From contig NC_030817.1 in the NCBI RefSeq assembly GCF_001704415.2, positions 57,645,550 through 57,709,549 on the forward strand: DNA of 64,000 nucleotides, read 5' to 3'. Made by a program: the position numbers and the translations under genes. The notes beneath the pieces were generated by a model. The model ran no database searches. It saw only the letters and a program-made list of their open reading frames with translations, and had not been told where the DNA came from. Shown here in pieces: positions 22,700 to 35,100 of the stretch. The stretch is from Capra hircus. Its lineage: Eukaryota; Chordata; Mammalia; Artiodactyla; Bovidae. The number at the start of each line of letters is the position of its first letter. The stretch's first letter is position 1.

Positions 22700-23453
22700 T
22701 CTTTTTAAGAGACAATCACAAATCTGTGAGGGCTGCTGGTTATTTCTCCCGGAGTCTGCTGCTGAGCTGCCTCTCCCCTCCTCACTCTCCCACCCTCCCT
22801 TAGCTCCCTGACCTTGCGGTCCTGCTCCATACGCATCCTCGGCTCCACCTTCCCTGGCTGATGGCATGCTGTTGAGTCCAGTGTCCAGACTACATGCCCT
22901 GCAGCCCTTCCCTGGCCTGGCCGCAGGCTTTCCCAGGAGCTTTATCCTGGGCCCTGGCCTCTCCTGTCGCCCCGTGCCAGCCACCCCGCCCTCATTGATC
23001 CCATTCACCAAAGTGGCTTTGGACACTCACCAGTGAGTGGCTTTCACACTTGCTGTGAAACTATGCAGCTGGGAGCTCTCTAAGTTTGCACTACTTAAAC
23101 CTGCCTGGGAGTTAGACGATTTTTAGGACTGAGTGGGAAACTGAACACTCCCCTAGATGCTAGTCGCCAGAGTTGGTCGGACTAGAGCCCAGAGCATCAT
23201 GCCTGGCCGGTGGACTCCTTTGGCTAACCGCATCAGAACAAGGGCTACGGGCTTATGGGTCAAGAGCATTTGATCAGAATTTCAAAGGGCAGTATGTTCA
23301 GAAAGGCAGCCCAACCAAACCATTGTTCCACCTCTTGAACTTTCTCCCTTCCCTCTAATTTCCTCCTCCCCTTTTTTCCCTTTCTCTCTCCTTCCTTTTC
23401 TTAATTGGCTTTGGAACTGAAGTATATTTTTAAATTATTTGTTGTATTTATTG

Positions 23454-23459
23454 AATAAA
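23454..23459 (+). terminator. ZNF609: Distal AATAAA poly(A) signal of ZNF609
   Basis: AATAAA in the context TTGAATAAAGTTTTTAATG followed by T-rich sequence. Its position gives a 3' UTR of about 4.2 kb, close to what I recall for the human transcript. A further AATAAA at 23651-23656 has a weaker context. Confidence 0.6.
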
Positions 23460-23479
23460 GTTTTTAATGTCCCTGTTCT

Positions 23480-24930
23480 TAAATTTAGACTTAGTTTGCC
23501 TTTCACATATCTCCCCTTCCAACTCCACCCTCCCACTCCCAAGATATTTCACCTTCTAAGTTGTTTTAATTGGAGTGCAGAATTTGGATACCATATTTCT
23601 GTCCTGCCAGTGGTCTCATCTAGCAAACATTTTATCATTTTTGAAAGAGAAATAAACCTGAGCTGAGTGCCCAGGTTTCCAATTCAGCCTAACTCTGGTT
23701 GTGTTAAAGAGGATCTACCAGCAGATGGCAGCAAAGTCCCAGGTGTGTTTCCTGTCCACTCTGCTAGCTTTGCAAACAGAAAACTGTTTTTCCTGGTTCT
23801 TTATCTCTGTCTTGTAGATTCCTCGGGTTTCAATTTAGGATTCAATCTGAATCCTAAACTGCCTACATTAACTTGGCCGTTATCAGCCATCACATGGATT
23901 CGCACTGTAAATATCTCACTTGTAATGACTTTACAAATGACTTGTAAAGTCATTTTTCAGATTCTGTTCAGTGGAAGACATTTTCAAAGTCCTTCACATT
24001 TCAGTTGAATTCATCTCTAGGCCAAGACTTTTTTTGGCTGCACTGCACAGCATGTGGGATCAGATCCCTGACCACAGATTGAACCCATGCTCCCTGGCAG
24101 TGGGAGTGCAGATTCCTAACCACTGAACCACCAGGGAAATCCCTAGGCCCAGACTTTCTCTACTAATACCACGTAGGATGGAGGTGTTGAACTCACTTCT
24201 TTTCATAAATGTTATATAGGGTCCAAGCTTAATGACTTGGTCCAGTAGCTCCACAAACAATGTGATAATGCACCAAAGACTCAGAAAGAAAATAAGGACA
24301 GCCACAGTTCAACAGTAAGTAAATAGTTCTAGCATCGTAGGAGGTAGAAGAACATGCCCAGTACTTCCTTTGGGAAAACAGAAGCAAAGGCAAAAAAAAA
24401 AAAAACACTAGTAAACCCTTGAGAAACTTAAGACCACACAGGTGAAGAGGATTCTGTCCCTCTCCAGTGCCACTGAGAGGTGATTCATCAGGCTGGTGGT
24501 ACAGGGGACGGGCAGCTGTGCCTTAGGGCCCTGGGCTCCAAAAGGAAAACACTGTCTTCCTAGGAAAGGTGAGTTCCACTTCCTTCAGACACCCCCAGGA
24601 ACAGGAATGTCAGGCAGCTCTGTGTGAAAGCCAGAACCCAGTTTCAGGACCTGGCCTAGACAAAAAAGAAGCTGGGTCCTGGTATGTCTAGCCTCTATTC
24701 TGGATGAAGCTCTGTGTACATACCTGTCTCTAGGGGGCTCCAGCATTCTGTCCCAGACTCCTAGCAACCCCTTGCTTCGCGTGGTAATGTGGCCCCAGAG
24801 ACCTCAGCCGTTTGTCCTGATGCAAGGCGGCTTTTTTCCTGAGAAGCGTGTATCACACCCCTGCTGGGCTCTAGACTCAAAAGACAACAGTAGAAGGAAG
24901 CCGGCCCTGGTTGAAGAGTAAAGGACAGAC
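23480..24930. other. Convergent intergenic spacer between ZNF609 and OAZ2
   Basis: About 1.45 kb between the two 3' ends, holding one inverted CHR SINE and no gene that I recognise. Part of it may still be transcribed if the AATAAA at 23651 is used. Confidence 0.6.
24025..24146 (-). mobile_element. CHR-type SINE, inverted
   Basis: TTTTTTTGGCTGCACTGCAC, CAGATCCCTGACCACAGATT and the inverted head CTGAACCACCAGGGAAATCC. Confidence 0.8.
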
Positions 24931-24934
24931 CAAC

Positions 24935-26052
24935 CACAACTTTAAATCAGTTTATTGACACACTAACACAACACACTTGCCTCCCTGACACCCCCGCCCC
25001 CCTCACCCAATCTAGATCTCTCCCCTTTCCTTCCCCCTTAGAACAAGCTGTTCAGTGAAAACAAAAGGGCAGGCCACTTCTACACCCTCAGTCCCACACG
25101 AGAGCCCGCAGAACAGGGTCTCAGGCACTACTCAGAGCCTGTTAGGGAGAGGGGGCAGTTAGCGCTAGACTCAGCCAGGCAGAGGCATCCAGTCCCTAAC
25201 AGCAAATTCCCCCACAACCCCCAGGCCCTGAGTCACTATTCCTCTTCCTCTCTGCTGTTCGTGACCCTAGGAAGGAGACACCCTGGGGCCTAGGCCTGCA
25301 GCCCAGAGCAAGAACTCCTGGCCATAATCTGAGAATTGGAGTTTGGCTAGTGTTTTTTAAGATCCAAGCACCCCCAAACTAAAGCCCTGGTGGTAGGAGT
25401 AACTTCAATGCCCCTATTTTGAATGCGCTGATAAACAGATTAAGCCAGCTTAACCAAATGCCAGAATAACACTAAGCTGTAAAGGAGGGGTCAGACCTGC
25501 TTTCTCCAGGTCAGACACAAAAGCACAGAGAGAAGCCCAGGTGGAGTGTCAAAAAACAATAGGAGGACACTGCCCAGGGGGCTGAAAGCCTATACTCCAG
25601 AGTCCCCTGGGTGGCAGGGAAGCAAGGAAAGAAAATACACAAGTCTTAGAAACCAAAAAAGAAAGCCCAACCGCAGGGTAACCTGAGCCCAACAGTGCTG
25701 TCCCCAGCCCTCCAGGCCTGGCCCCTGGATGCAGGCAGTCCCTCCCCTCTAGGCAGTGGCCTCCCCTAGGCTAGATAGAGCACATCACACAGCGCAGTTT
25801 AAAAAGCTTCTAATGCCAGTTCATAAACATCTTCATTTACTATTGGTGATTACATGTGAATAATATGTTTATACTGTTCTTTATGGAAAACAATTTCAAC
25901 GAGTCAACTCCGAGAACACAATAGGCAACCCTCACCCTGAGCCCCTCAGCGTCCTTCCCTGGACAGCAAGAAGCTCCCTCTTCTGTCTCAGGGCTGCCTA
26001 ACTTCCCCGCTTCCCCCACTGTGGCTCCTGGGCAAAGCATCCTCTTTGACCA
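24935..26052 (-). other. OAZ2: OAZ2 3' UTR
   Basis: About 1.1 kb from the TAA to just past the AATAAA at 24956-24951. It contains no recognisable SINE or LINE insert, unlike the intergenic DNA beyond it. This size gives an mRNA of about 1.9 kb, in line with OAZ2 of other mammals. Confidence 0.8.
24951..24956 (-). terminator. OAZ2: OAZ2 poly(A) signal (AATAAA on minus strand)
   Basis: The plus strand shows TTTATT. On the minus strand the context is TCAATAAACTGATTTAAAG followed by a GT-rich stretch (TTGTGGTTGGTCTG), a good cleavage environment. Confidence 0.75.
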
Positions 26053-26183
26053 TTAGTCCTCATCGGACAAGTTCTGGTCCAGGGGGTAAACCATGAACAT
26101 CACATCTGGTCGAGAGGGGACACAGGGATGGCCTGGACGCACAATCTCAAAGCCCAAGAAGCTGAAGGTCTTCAAAAGTGGAG
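26053..26183 (-). CDS. OAZ2: OAZ2 coding exon 5 (stop codon)
   Basis: It begins after TTTCTGCAG at 26183 and encodes PLLKTFSFLGFEIVRPGHPC ... MVYPLDQNLSDED, then TAA at 26055-26053. The acidic C-terminal tail is as in other mammals. Confidence 0.96.
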
Positions 26184-29100
26184 CTGCAGAAAAAAGTGTA
26201 AAAAAAAGATTCTGATAAGAAACAAAATTAGGCTAAATCAAGGGAAAACCCAAAACAAAGATGGAATAAATGCACTGGCCTTTTCTAAATTTGGACACAA
26301 CCAATCCCATGATTTCCTAGGGTTTATATGTCAAACTCAGGAGCCCCACCTCACTAGGAGGCCCCCTTTTCCCTCCCCAGCCTGGTCTCAAGCTGCTCAG
26401 CCCCTCACCTCTGTCTTCCCGGCCCTTCCTGAAGCAGATGAAGACGTAGTTCACTTTCATCTTCTCTTCCGCAAACTCTAGCAGTGCTAACAATCTGCAA
26501 GAAGCAAAGAAAACCACTCAAGCCCACTGCCACCTGTGGACTTCACCCCATCCCTCTATACCCCCTGCTCCCAAGGCTTTTCTGAGGCTTACAGTCAGCA
26601 CTGTAAATAGGGAAGCTTCAAGGAGAACTTCCTATTTCAAGACCTCAGGAGCCCTGAGTTCAGAAAAAAAAATAAACCACAATCACTTAAGAAAACTGTT
26701 ACAGAATTCTCTCTCCCAGGAATAAAGGTTCTTCATCTGAAATTAATACTAGCCAACTTAATGCAATTTACAAGAAAGTATGGGGCCTAGGAAGAGAACC
26801 CAGTTTCTCAGGGGCCCTCCAAAGTTGCCAAGTCTGATGGTGACCACCTGCTGCAGAGAGGAACTCTGGGCCCTACCACCACCTAAAAGGACTTCAAGAG
26901 GCTGGAGCCACTCGCGAGAACGCCATCCTCAGGACTGCTTCTTCCACAACTGGATGGTTGGAGGGCCTTGCCCAATCCAATGAAATTCCACTGCTTCTTT
27001 GAGCTTCTGGCCATTTAAACCACACCATTATAGGACAAGAATTTGGTTAATGTGGTAATGATCTGCTTTCATTATCATAGGCCCATTTTACTGGCTAACA
27101 CTAACCTTTAAAAAAATTGTATATACTTGGGCAGCTGAGAGCTACGGGAGAAGGCTGGCCATCTGCTGCCCCCAGGAAGCACATGCCCTTCTCTGGAGCA
27201 GGCTTCCAGCCCTTGCCCAGCACTTGCTCCTTACCCTTCTTTGCTCCCATCAGCTAATAATCCATCTGGAATTTCTACAAACAGGCTCTGGCTGGACAGG
27301 ACTGCATCCCAGGAAGAGACCTTCACCTCGGTGACCTCATACTGGAAGTGGACGATGTGAGGCTTTCCATCGTTCACAGGGAGGTCCTGGGTCACAGTGA
27401 GCTTCTCGTCCTGGGAGGAGATCAGGTCAGAGGACCAGGTCACTGCTGCTTCTGGCCACATCAAATGCCCCCCAACCTAGGTGGTGCTGGACCCCTCCTG
27501 GGCCAACCTCAGGGCAGTATGTGACAGGCCACACTGAACATCAGAGCAACATGCTGCCTAAATGGAGCCATCACTCACTGGATGGCTAAACCCCAGCATG
27601 ATTGGAAGGGGATATTTACCAAGAGCCCACTGGTTGTCAAGTACTGTACAAGGTACTTTCCCATTTTTCCATCACTACAACAAGCACTTGAGGTAGGCAT
27701 CAGCATCCCCACTTTAAACCTAAGACACCAAGGGCCCAGTAGAATTAAGGACCTGACCCAAGACTCCACAGTGAGCAAATGGCAGAGCTGAGATTCAGCT
27801 GGCTCAGGTCAACCCAAGCTGGCTCCGGGTGACTGCAGAGTCCATGTTGTCACCCCTGCCACCGTCTCAAGAGCCCCGGACTCAGCTGCCCTGCCACCCC
27901 TCAATGCCAGTCTCCAGGAGATGCTAAACCAACCTCTGGGCTCACAGATTAAAAGACAGCAAATGTCCCAGCCCAGACCAATCTCAGAACAGACTCCCAG
28001 GGTTCTCAACAGCTACTGGGCTGTGCCCTGAGCTGCCAGGGTGACTCTCTCATTACCACCCCCAACCCTGCAACATGCGGTACCCCATGCCCTGGGTATG
28101 GACAAAGGAAAGCGCCCTCCTGGCTCTTGGCATTTCTCAGGAGAAAATGAAGAGCTGCACCAGCAAGAGCGCGTGCATTACTCCACTCACCAGCCCCCCT
28201 CCCCCTAGCTGTGCCCCCTTACTCAGGACCCAGAGCCAGCACTTAAGAACTGACCTAAGCTGAGAAGACAGGGCATCTGCTTGGTACTCCCCAAAAGCTT
28301 CCCAGCAGCCTCAGTTCAAAGTCCTCCCCAGTTCCACTACTGGCCTAAGACTCAGAAGACTAAGGGAAACCATCGCTGCCCTTAAGCAGCCACTCAGCAG
28401 TGTCTGAGGAGGACACTGCTCCAAGCCTTCCATCCCATAGTAGCCTTACCTTATATATTAGAGCTGAGAGAGAAGGATCCCTGCCGCCCCCTCGCCCACC
28501 GGGGATCTTCGACAGTGGGTGAGGGGCATCAGGAGCACCACAGAGGCCCCGGAACAATGTGCCTGCAGCACTGGAGCTGGGGACAGTTACTCAAAGGCAA
28601 AATACTACTGCAAGAGATAAAGACAGTGAGACAGTAATCAAAGTCCTGAAGATGTAACTCAGCATTCCACCCACCCCTGCCCTGGTTCTCCCTCAACTGC
28701 CCCAGTCCTTCCCGCTACAGCTCTCAGAACTCCTCCTTAAAGGCAAACCCACCGTCCTACAGAGGCACAGAGAAGCTCAGAGGGCTCAGGGTCAGGCTGG
28801 ATGTCTGACCAAAGGAGCCCCCATCAAACATCAAACAAATCCCCATGACACAGGCAGACCTTGGGAGGAACCAGATGCTGGCTTGCTTGCTAGGCAGAGA
28901 GCCCCAGACCCCCACCAGCCCATCTCCTCACCCTAAGTGTCTCAACAACCTGTGTGACAGAATCACCAAGCCTCCACAATCGCCTCAGGGTGGAGAGGCA
29001 TATGGGGCTTAGAAAGTCACAGGGGCTAGCACCATTATCCCCGAGGAAGTCCCAAGGCCATGTCTCCAATGATGGCCTCCCCGACCTGAACAATGGAACT

Positions 29101-32100
29101 AAACAAGAAATCACTCAAATCCCTCTAGGGTCAAGAACTGAGTCAAATCCCGGGATCTGGATCCCTCCTGGAGAGGAGATGCGCCACAGTACAGAGTATT
29201 ATCTGAGTTAGTCCCCGGCGTACCACCAAAAGCAGAGCTGCCCTTCTTTGCTGGAATCTGACCTCAGCATGCATGGGAGTTCAGCTAATACCCGTGTGGT
29301 CAGAAGGGACACTCAAGTGAATGTATACTGCAGGCGTGGGGCTTGCTGGGAGGAATTATAGACATGCTGGGACCTGAGTAAGGAAGCAATCATCAGCTGG
29401 GCCACAGAGGGTGAATGGCTCCAAAAGAAGCCCCCTATTGCCTTCAGGTGTGTGCCCTTCCTGGCTACCACGATTTTCAGGTGGACCCAACAGAGCTCCA
29501 GAGCTACTCCACTGCCTTCTTTGAATCCAATTTACTGGTTCTTTTGGCTGAGATATGGCTCACTCCACAGGCGAAGGGCAAGTGAAGCAAGCCAAGAGGA
29601 AAACTGTCTGTACATGTAACACCATGACTCAGCAACAGGCCTGGCCCTGGCACAGCAGCTGAGGGCAGCAGTAACATATTGGGGAGGGTGTGGCAGTGGG
29701 GTGCTGGAACCAGATGACCCAACGGTGCACATCTCTTCCCAACCAAAGTTGTGTTTAGTGACAGCACGTTGGTAGCTTGAATCAGCCATAGGGCGAATAG
29801 TTAAACCACAGAAATCAGCATATACCATAAACCACGGCCTTTGTTCCCTGAAAACCCTTTGTAAAATAATAAGGCACCATTCTGCACACTGTCCTTTGCT
29901 TTTGATGGCACAGCGTCATCTGGATTCTTTGCTTAGGCTCAGAGTGACAGAACTAAAACTCACACCTAACATGGAACAATAGCCAGAGACACAGTCCCGA
30001 GACCCTCAGTACTAAGAGACTGATATAGGCACTCCAGCTGAGCCAGGAAGACCCAAAGCATCACCGCTGTAGCTCGGCTCCTCTGTTCTCTCAAGGATTT
30101 CAGCCAGGGGCCTGAAATAACACTTGGAAATTTTGCTGGGAGATGAAGTGGGTCCAGAGGAGCATCAACGCCTGGGGATCAACCACATGACCACCTCGTG
30201 CCTCCTCTAGAGAGCCTCAGGGCATCCTCATCTCCCTCACGAGGCCTCAACCAACAGCTACTAGCAGAAGGGGAATGACAGAGGACTGCAGTTTTTAAGA
30301 TCAGGGCTTATTTCCTCCTGGGGACAATGAGTTGTTAAAATCCTCACCTTCCAATGTGTTAAGGGATAGAAAAATAAGAGTGTCCAGGCCAGAAGAAAAG
30401 AAGACAAAGGTGGGAGTTTCCCCAAGCAAAGGCACACACCCACCCCTCATGCAATGGGTCCCTCCCCATTCCCTGGAGACCACCTTCAGGCCTCGGTGGA
30501 GGTTCCTGCAGGAGCACCAGGTAGGTTGGGCCACTGGAGAAAGCTGGCTTGCTTGTACCGGTCAGTAGGGCTAGCCAGGAACTGAGGGTAGATAGCTGAG
30601 ATATAGACTTGTATATCATGATAACTGCAGGGGTTCATAAAATAAGCAGATCGCCAAGGCTCTGCTGCTGCTGCTGCTGCTGCTAAGTCACTTCAGTCGT
30701 ATCCGACTTTGTGCGACCCCATAGACGGCAGCCCACCAGGCTCCCTGGTCCCTGGGATTCTCCAGGCAAGGCCCTAGCTGTTCTAAAATTCTGGTGCTAA
30801 CTCACTTCCAGAAAAATTATTCCTCAGTGCTCTCTAGATGGGAGAGCTACTTTCAACCCTGGCCTGCATTCCAACCACCACCTTTTTTCTGAAAAACTTT
30901 CACTTGCAAATAGCAGAAGTGATGGGGCCGACCCACTGAAAGGTATAAGATGGGTTTTCTCTTTTTTAGATCCAGAAGCCCCTTTGTCTTCCTAGAAGTA
31001 AACCCTAGGGCCTGCCCCGCGCCCAGCACTCATCCATGAGCTCGTGATGTTTCTGATGTCATGATCTCACTCCTCCTCCAAATAAAATGCAAGACGTCTA
31101 TTCCATGGTAACAAATCATTTACTTTCCCATTCACACAAGGATTCTGGGAACTTTCCTCCCCAACAAAGTCTGCACAGAAAGCAACTGTGTATGTGTGCG
31201 TGCGTGCGAGTTGGGGGTGGAAGGGTGTTTCAGGTCCCCACCCTGAGATCCAGCTCCAGTTCCCTACAAGAAACAGCTGGGGTCTGGGATATGCTTAGTA
31301 GCTAGAAGTTCACAAACATTACTTTAATCACCCATCGTATTAGATCTGTTTTTAGTTACTTGCTGTGTAAATGCCAAACTGCTCTCTCTCAAAAAAAACA
31401 AAACAAAACTGTCATTTCTGACATGAAAAGGGAAGGGATATGGGTACATATGTCGTGGTTAAAGTAATTAGGGGTATAAAATTGCACAGCAATGGCCTTC
31501 TCGTAAGTGTTCAAAATATTGTGGCAAAATATGCCACCAACCTTAACAGGAATGTGAATCCTAGAGGAACTTAAGCACAAAAGAAAGAGGCTTTTAAACC
31601 CAAGTCTCCCTGTCACAGATCCAAATCAGGTGAGGTTTCATATTCAGTTCAGTCTTGTTTCTACTGGCACCAATGCCCAGCTTTTTCCTTTCCTTCCCCA
31701 TATCCTGCTGACTCCACTTGGGGGCAGACATGGTTTAATCTCTGCCACCAAAGGATGATTTAAGAAGCTCAGCCTAGAGGCTGAAAAGATCAGACTGATT
31801 AAGGAGAATCAAATGTGTCAGACTGAACTCAAACAACCAGCTGGGCTGGTCCTGCTTTTGGAGAAGAAGAAAAAAAAAGACCACATTGGAAATAAAGGTG
31901 TCAGGTGTCCAAGTCAATTCGGAATAGAGATGGGAGATTAGAGCCGAGCCAATCTGTTGGTGCTTTTATTTTCTCAGTTGTTATCAGACATGTCCTTGGA
32001 AACACTCCTCAGGATACGTATGAATGCTACCGACTTATCACATCCTGCTGCCTCTAATTTAAAGCATTCTGTGAAACTGCTGTCCAAAATGTCCTCAGCA

Positions 32101-35100
32101 GGTTATAATTTCATACGCCAGCTACAGATAGGCAGCGTATGCTAGATGTATTCCTGGGGAACGATGCTAGTAAACTGACTTTTTATAATTCAAATCCTAT
32201 TTTTAAATCTCTAGGATGCTTACTATTTAAAGGAAGTAACCTAAAATTTCTTCAGAGAATAAAAAGATTTCCCGCTAAAGAATCACTTCCAATTGATTTT
32301 ATGTAAGTTTTGATTTTCACATTTAGTTTGCTCAAAGAGAGTACAGTCTGCTACAGAGAGTAGAGATTTATATAAAAGTAATTCTATGGCTAGTTTCTAT
32401 TCAGCTATATTAAACAAACACTTGAATTCACATTCTCCTTGATACACTTTCGACCATGTTTCACTTTAATCAGTGGTCTAAGCTTATCGGGTCTATACCC
32501 CTCTCTGATTTCCATTCCGATAGAGGGTCAGATGGCCTTGGTATTACAGACTTTGTGGTATCAATCGAAGACATAAAAAACCACATTCCCAAGCATTCTA
32601 CATTCAATCCCCTCTTTCAGCCTCTTCTGACCCATTCCTGTCTCAGCCCTGCCTCACAGAACTCTCTCTAGGGGACCCTGACTACCCTTCATACACGCTG
32701 CTCTTACTCTGAGATGGTCTCTGATGACTAACCCCTATGCAGCAAAGAGAGACCAATTCAGGGTTGCCATCGCACTGAGCTACAGAGAAATAGGAAGAAA
32801 GGTGGGAGGTGAATGGCCACCTTCAGTCTAATGTGAGCATAGAGGCTGATTTCCAGCTGCTGATTCCTTTTCCATATGAGAAAGGGGCCTGGTCAGATGC
32901 CAGGCATAAGTCATCTCAGTAGGGCTGTTATGTGTGCCAAAGGGAGTCTACTTGCTAAGCACGATTATAAAGAAAATGACATCACCACTCTGAATCACAG
33001 ACTGAAAGCAACACTGGGTTCTGGTTGATTTTCCACAAGAAACACACTTATGGTGGCAGTTAGAATATCTATGTCTCTGAGATTTACTTATCGCGTTACA
33101 CAGCTGATACTGCTAGATTTTCCACCAAAGGTAGGCAACACTACATATGCTGCCAGAGGTGGGGAGATGGCTAGGTAATCATGCTTGCAGACAGGATCTT
33201 AATTTTGCATTTCTGATACCTCAATTTAGTTTGTATAGTAAGCTCATCACCCGGTTCCAGCCTCTCTTCCCAGGATAGAATTACTTCATTGTTTATACAC
33301 TGTCAAAGGCCTGAGGCATTTTCTTGAGGGTTATCTTATACAAAGCATTTTACTCTGCTGCTGCTAACCAGAAACAACCTATTTTGTTCACTTGAAGTAA
33401 CAACATTCTTGCTAACCTGTTTGACCATTTCTGGTCTATAGATTTCAATTAGGCTTCATAGCCTTCCAAATCATGGTATCAACTTGAATCAACACTGTGT
33501 ACTGTTTCACAAAGGGATGAATTACTTTTTTTTTTCTAGAAATACACATATATAACATTCCCCTACCGCATACTTCAGTCCCCATTTTTTATATTTCTGA
33601 GTTGCTCTGAGGCTAAATTTGGATTTCTTGGCAAAGTGAGGAATTACTATTATTAGTCCACACAGCTTTCTAAGGCATACCTCCAATTTGGGGGGATTCC
33701 TGACTATGCTAGGAGTGTGTGTGTCTCTCTCTCTGTGGGGATGACCTTGAAGGCACATCAAAGAAAAACTTACTCTCCCTACCACTCCACACCCAACAAC
33801 TCACAGTGCCAATAAATAAGGAATAATCAAAACCAAATTCTTGGTGGGAGAGACAGAAATCCCACTACTCAGGGAACCATTCAGTGAAGATGCTCAGGGT
33901 CACTAGGATGTGCCCTTGTACCCTGGCTGCTCCACCACCCCGAAAAACCACCTGTGGAACCAAATGCTTCTTCTCAAAGCCCATCAGACACAGACTGATT
34001 ATAAGGCTATGAAGCCAGGGCAAGCTCTTCTCCACACACTGTACTGTCAAAAGGTACTAAGCAAGCCCTAGACAGACACTTCCTGCCCCCACAATCCAGG
34101 GAGAGAAAGGTCCATGAAGCTTGATTTACTTGGATTTAAACCTGTTGCTCGAAAACCATAATAAAAGTTCTTTTACTAGTGTCTTCCCTCCCCCACCATT
34201 AGGAATTTTGATATTTTGGAGGTACTGATCAGAACAAAACTGGAAAGGAAGAGCCTTGTTTTCAAAACATACTGCAGGCTCCTCTGTAACTGTTTCTTCC
34301 AGGAAACCAAGCCTCCACCTCTTGAGTATTTCACTGAAGCCAGAGAAGCTCCAAAGCCCATCCCCCACCCAATGGGCGCTCAACCATTGCTCGCCCCTCT
34401 GTGGACAGAAAACATCAATACACGGACTGGGAAGAACATCCGGATCTTAATCCAAATCCTTAGAGCTCTAGCAGGATTCCTTTTAGAAAGTTAGGGGCAG
34501 GCCAGAGGAGGCTCAGAAACATGCTATAGAAACAGGACTGCCATAACTCAAAGAAACCAGACACCCTACACACACCACCCCACCCCCAGGCCAAAGTGGA
34601 GGAGCCTGATCCAAGGCCCTGCTCCTGCCCAGGCCTCGCAGGCCAGCTGGCTCCTCCCTCCACCTGCCTTTCACACAGCCAAGCCCCTCAAATTACCAAC
34701 ACGCTAAGCAAGGGTTCTCTGGAGACAAGCAAGCCTGTTTTGCCACTTAGGAGTCTGGAAGAAATCTTCAAAGTTGAGTGAACCCAACCCTCTCTTTTTT
34801 TAACATGTAAGCACATTGGCAAAGCCAGGACTGGAACTCACAGTGGGCGAAGACCCTTATAAACTGGTCCCAAGTGCTCAACTCTCGGGGCTCAGGCTGC
34901 AAAGGACTTGGCACCTAGACCAGTTCAGTGTGGAGGGCTCTAGAGAAGGCCTGCTGAGACCGCACCACCAGTTTCCAAATCCCACTGCAGAGACAAGAAC
35001 CTAAGACTAGAAAAGAAAAACCCATCTCACAAAGCCCAGGGATTTCTGGCAGGTTCCTCAGCTTCCCTCCGCCCCTGCACTTCATCATGCCCTCTCATAC

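Larger units (their letters stand above)
19219..23475 (+). other. ZNF609: ZNF609 3' UTR (probable final exon)
   Basis: A strong acceptor (pyrimidine-rich tract, CCTTGCAG) ends at 19218, and the preceding exon offers a consensus donor at 18916. The 4.2-kb body from here to the distal poly(A) signal is free of ruminant SINEs and LINEs, as expected of a selected UTR. It contains a Pumilio-type TGTACATA at 21253-21260 and an AT-rich dinucleotide run at about 22617-22650 just before the proximal poly(A) signal. It is also possible that the 18911-19218 intron is retained and the UTR is continuous; transcript data would decide. Confidence 0.7.

Noticed and set aside
28529..28531. Apparent nonsense mutation in OAZ2 exon 2
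   Set aside because: It is the conserved programmed frameshift stop of antizymes, not a pseudogene lesion; intron structure and +1 frame are intact.
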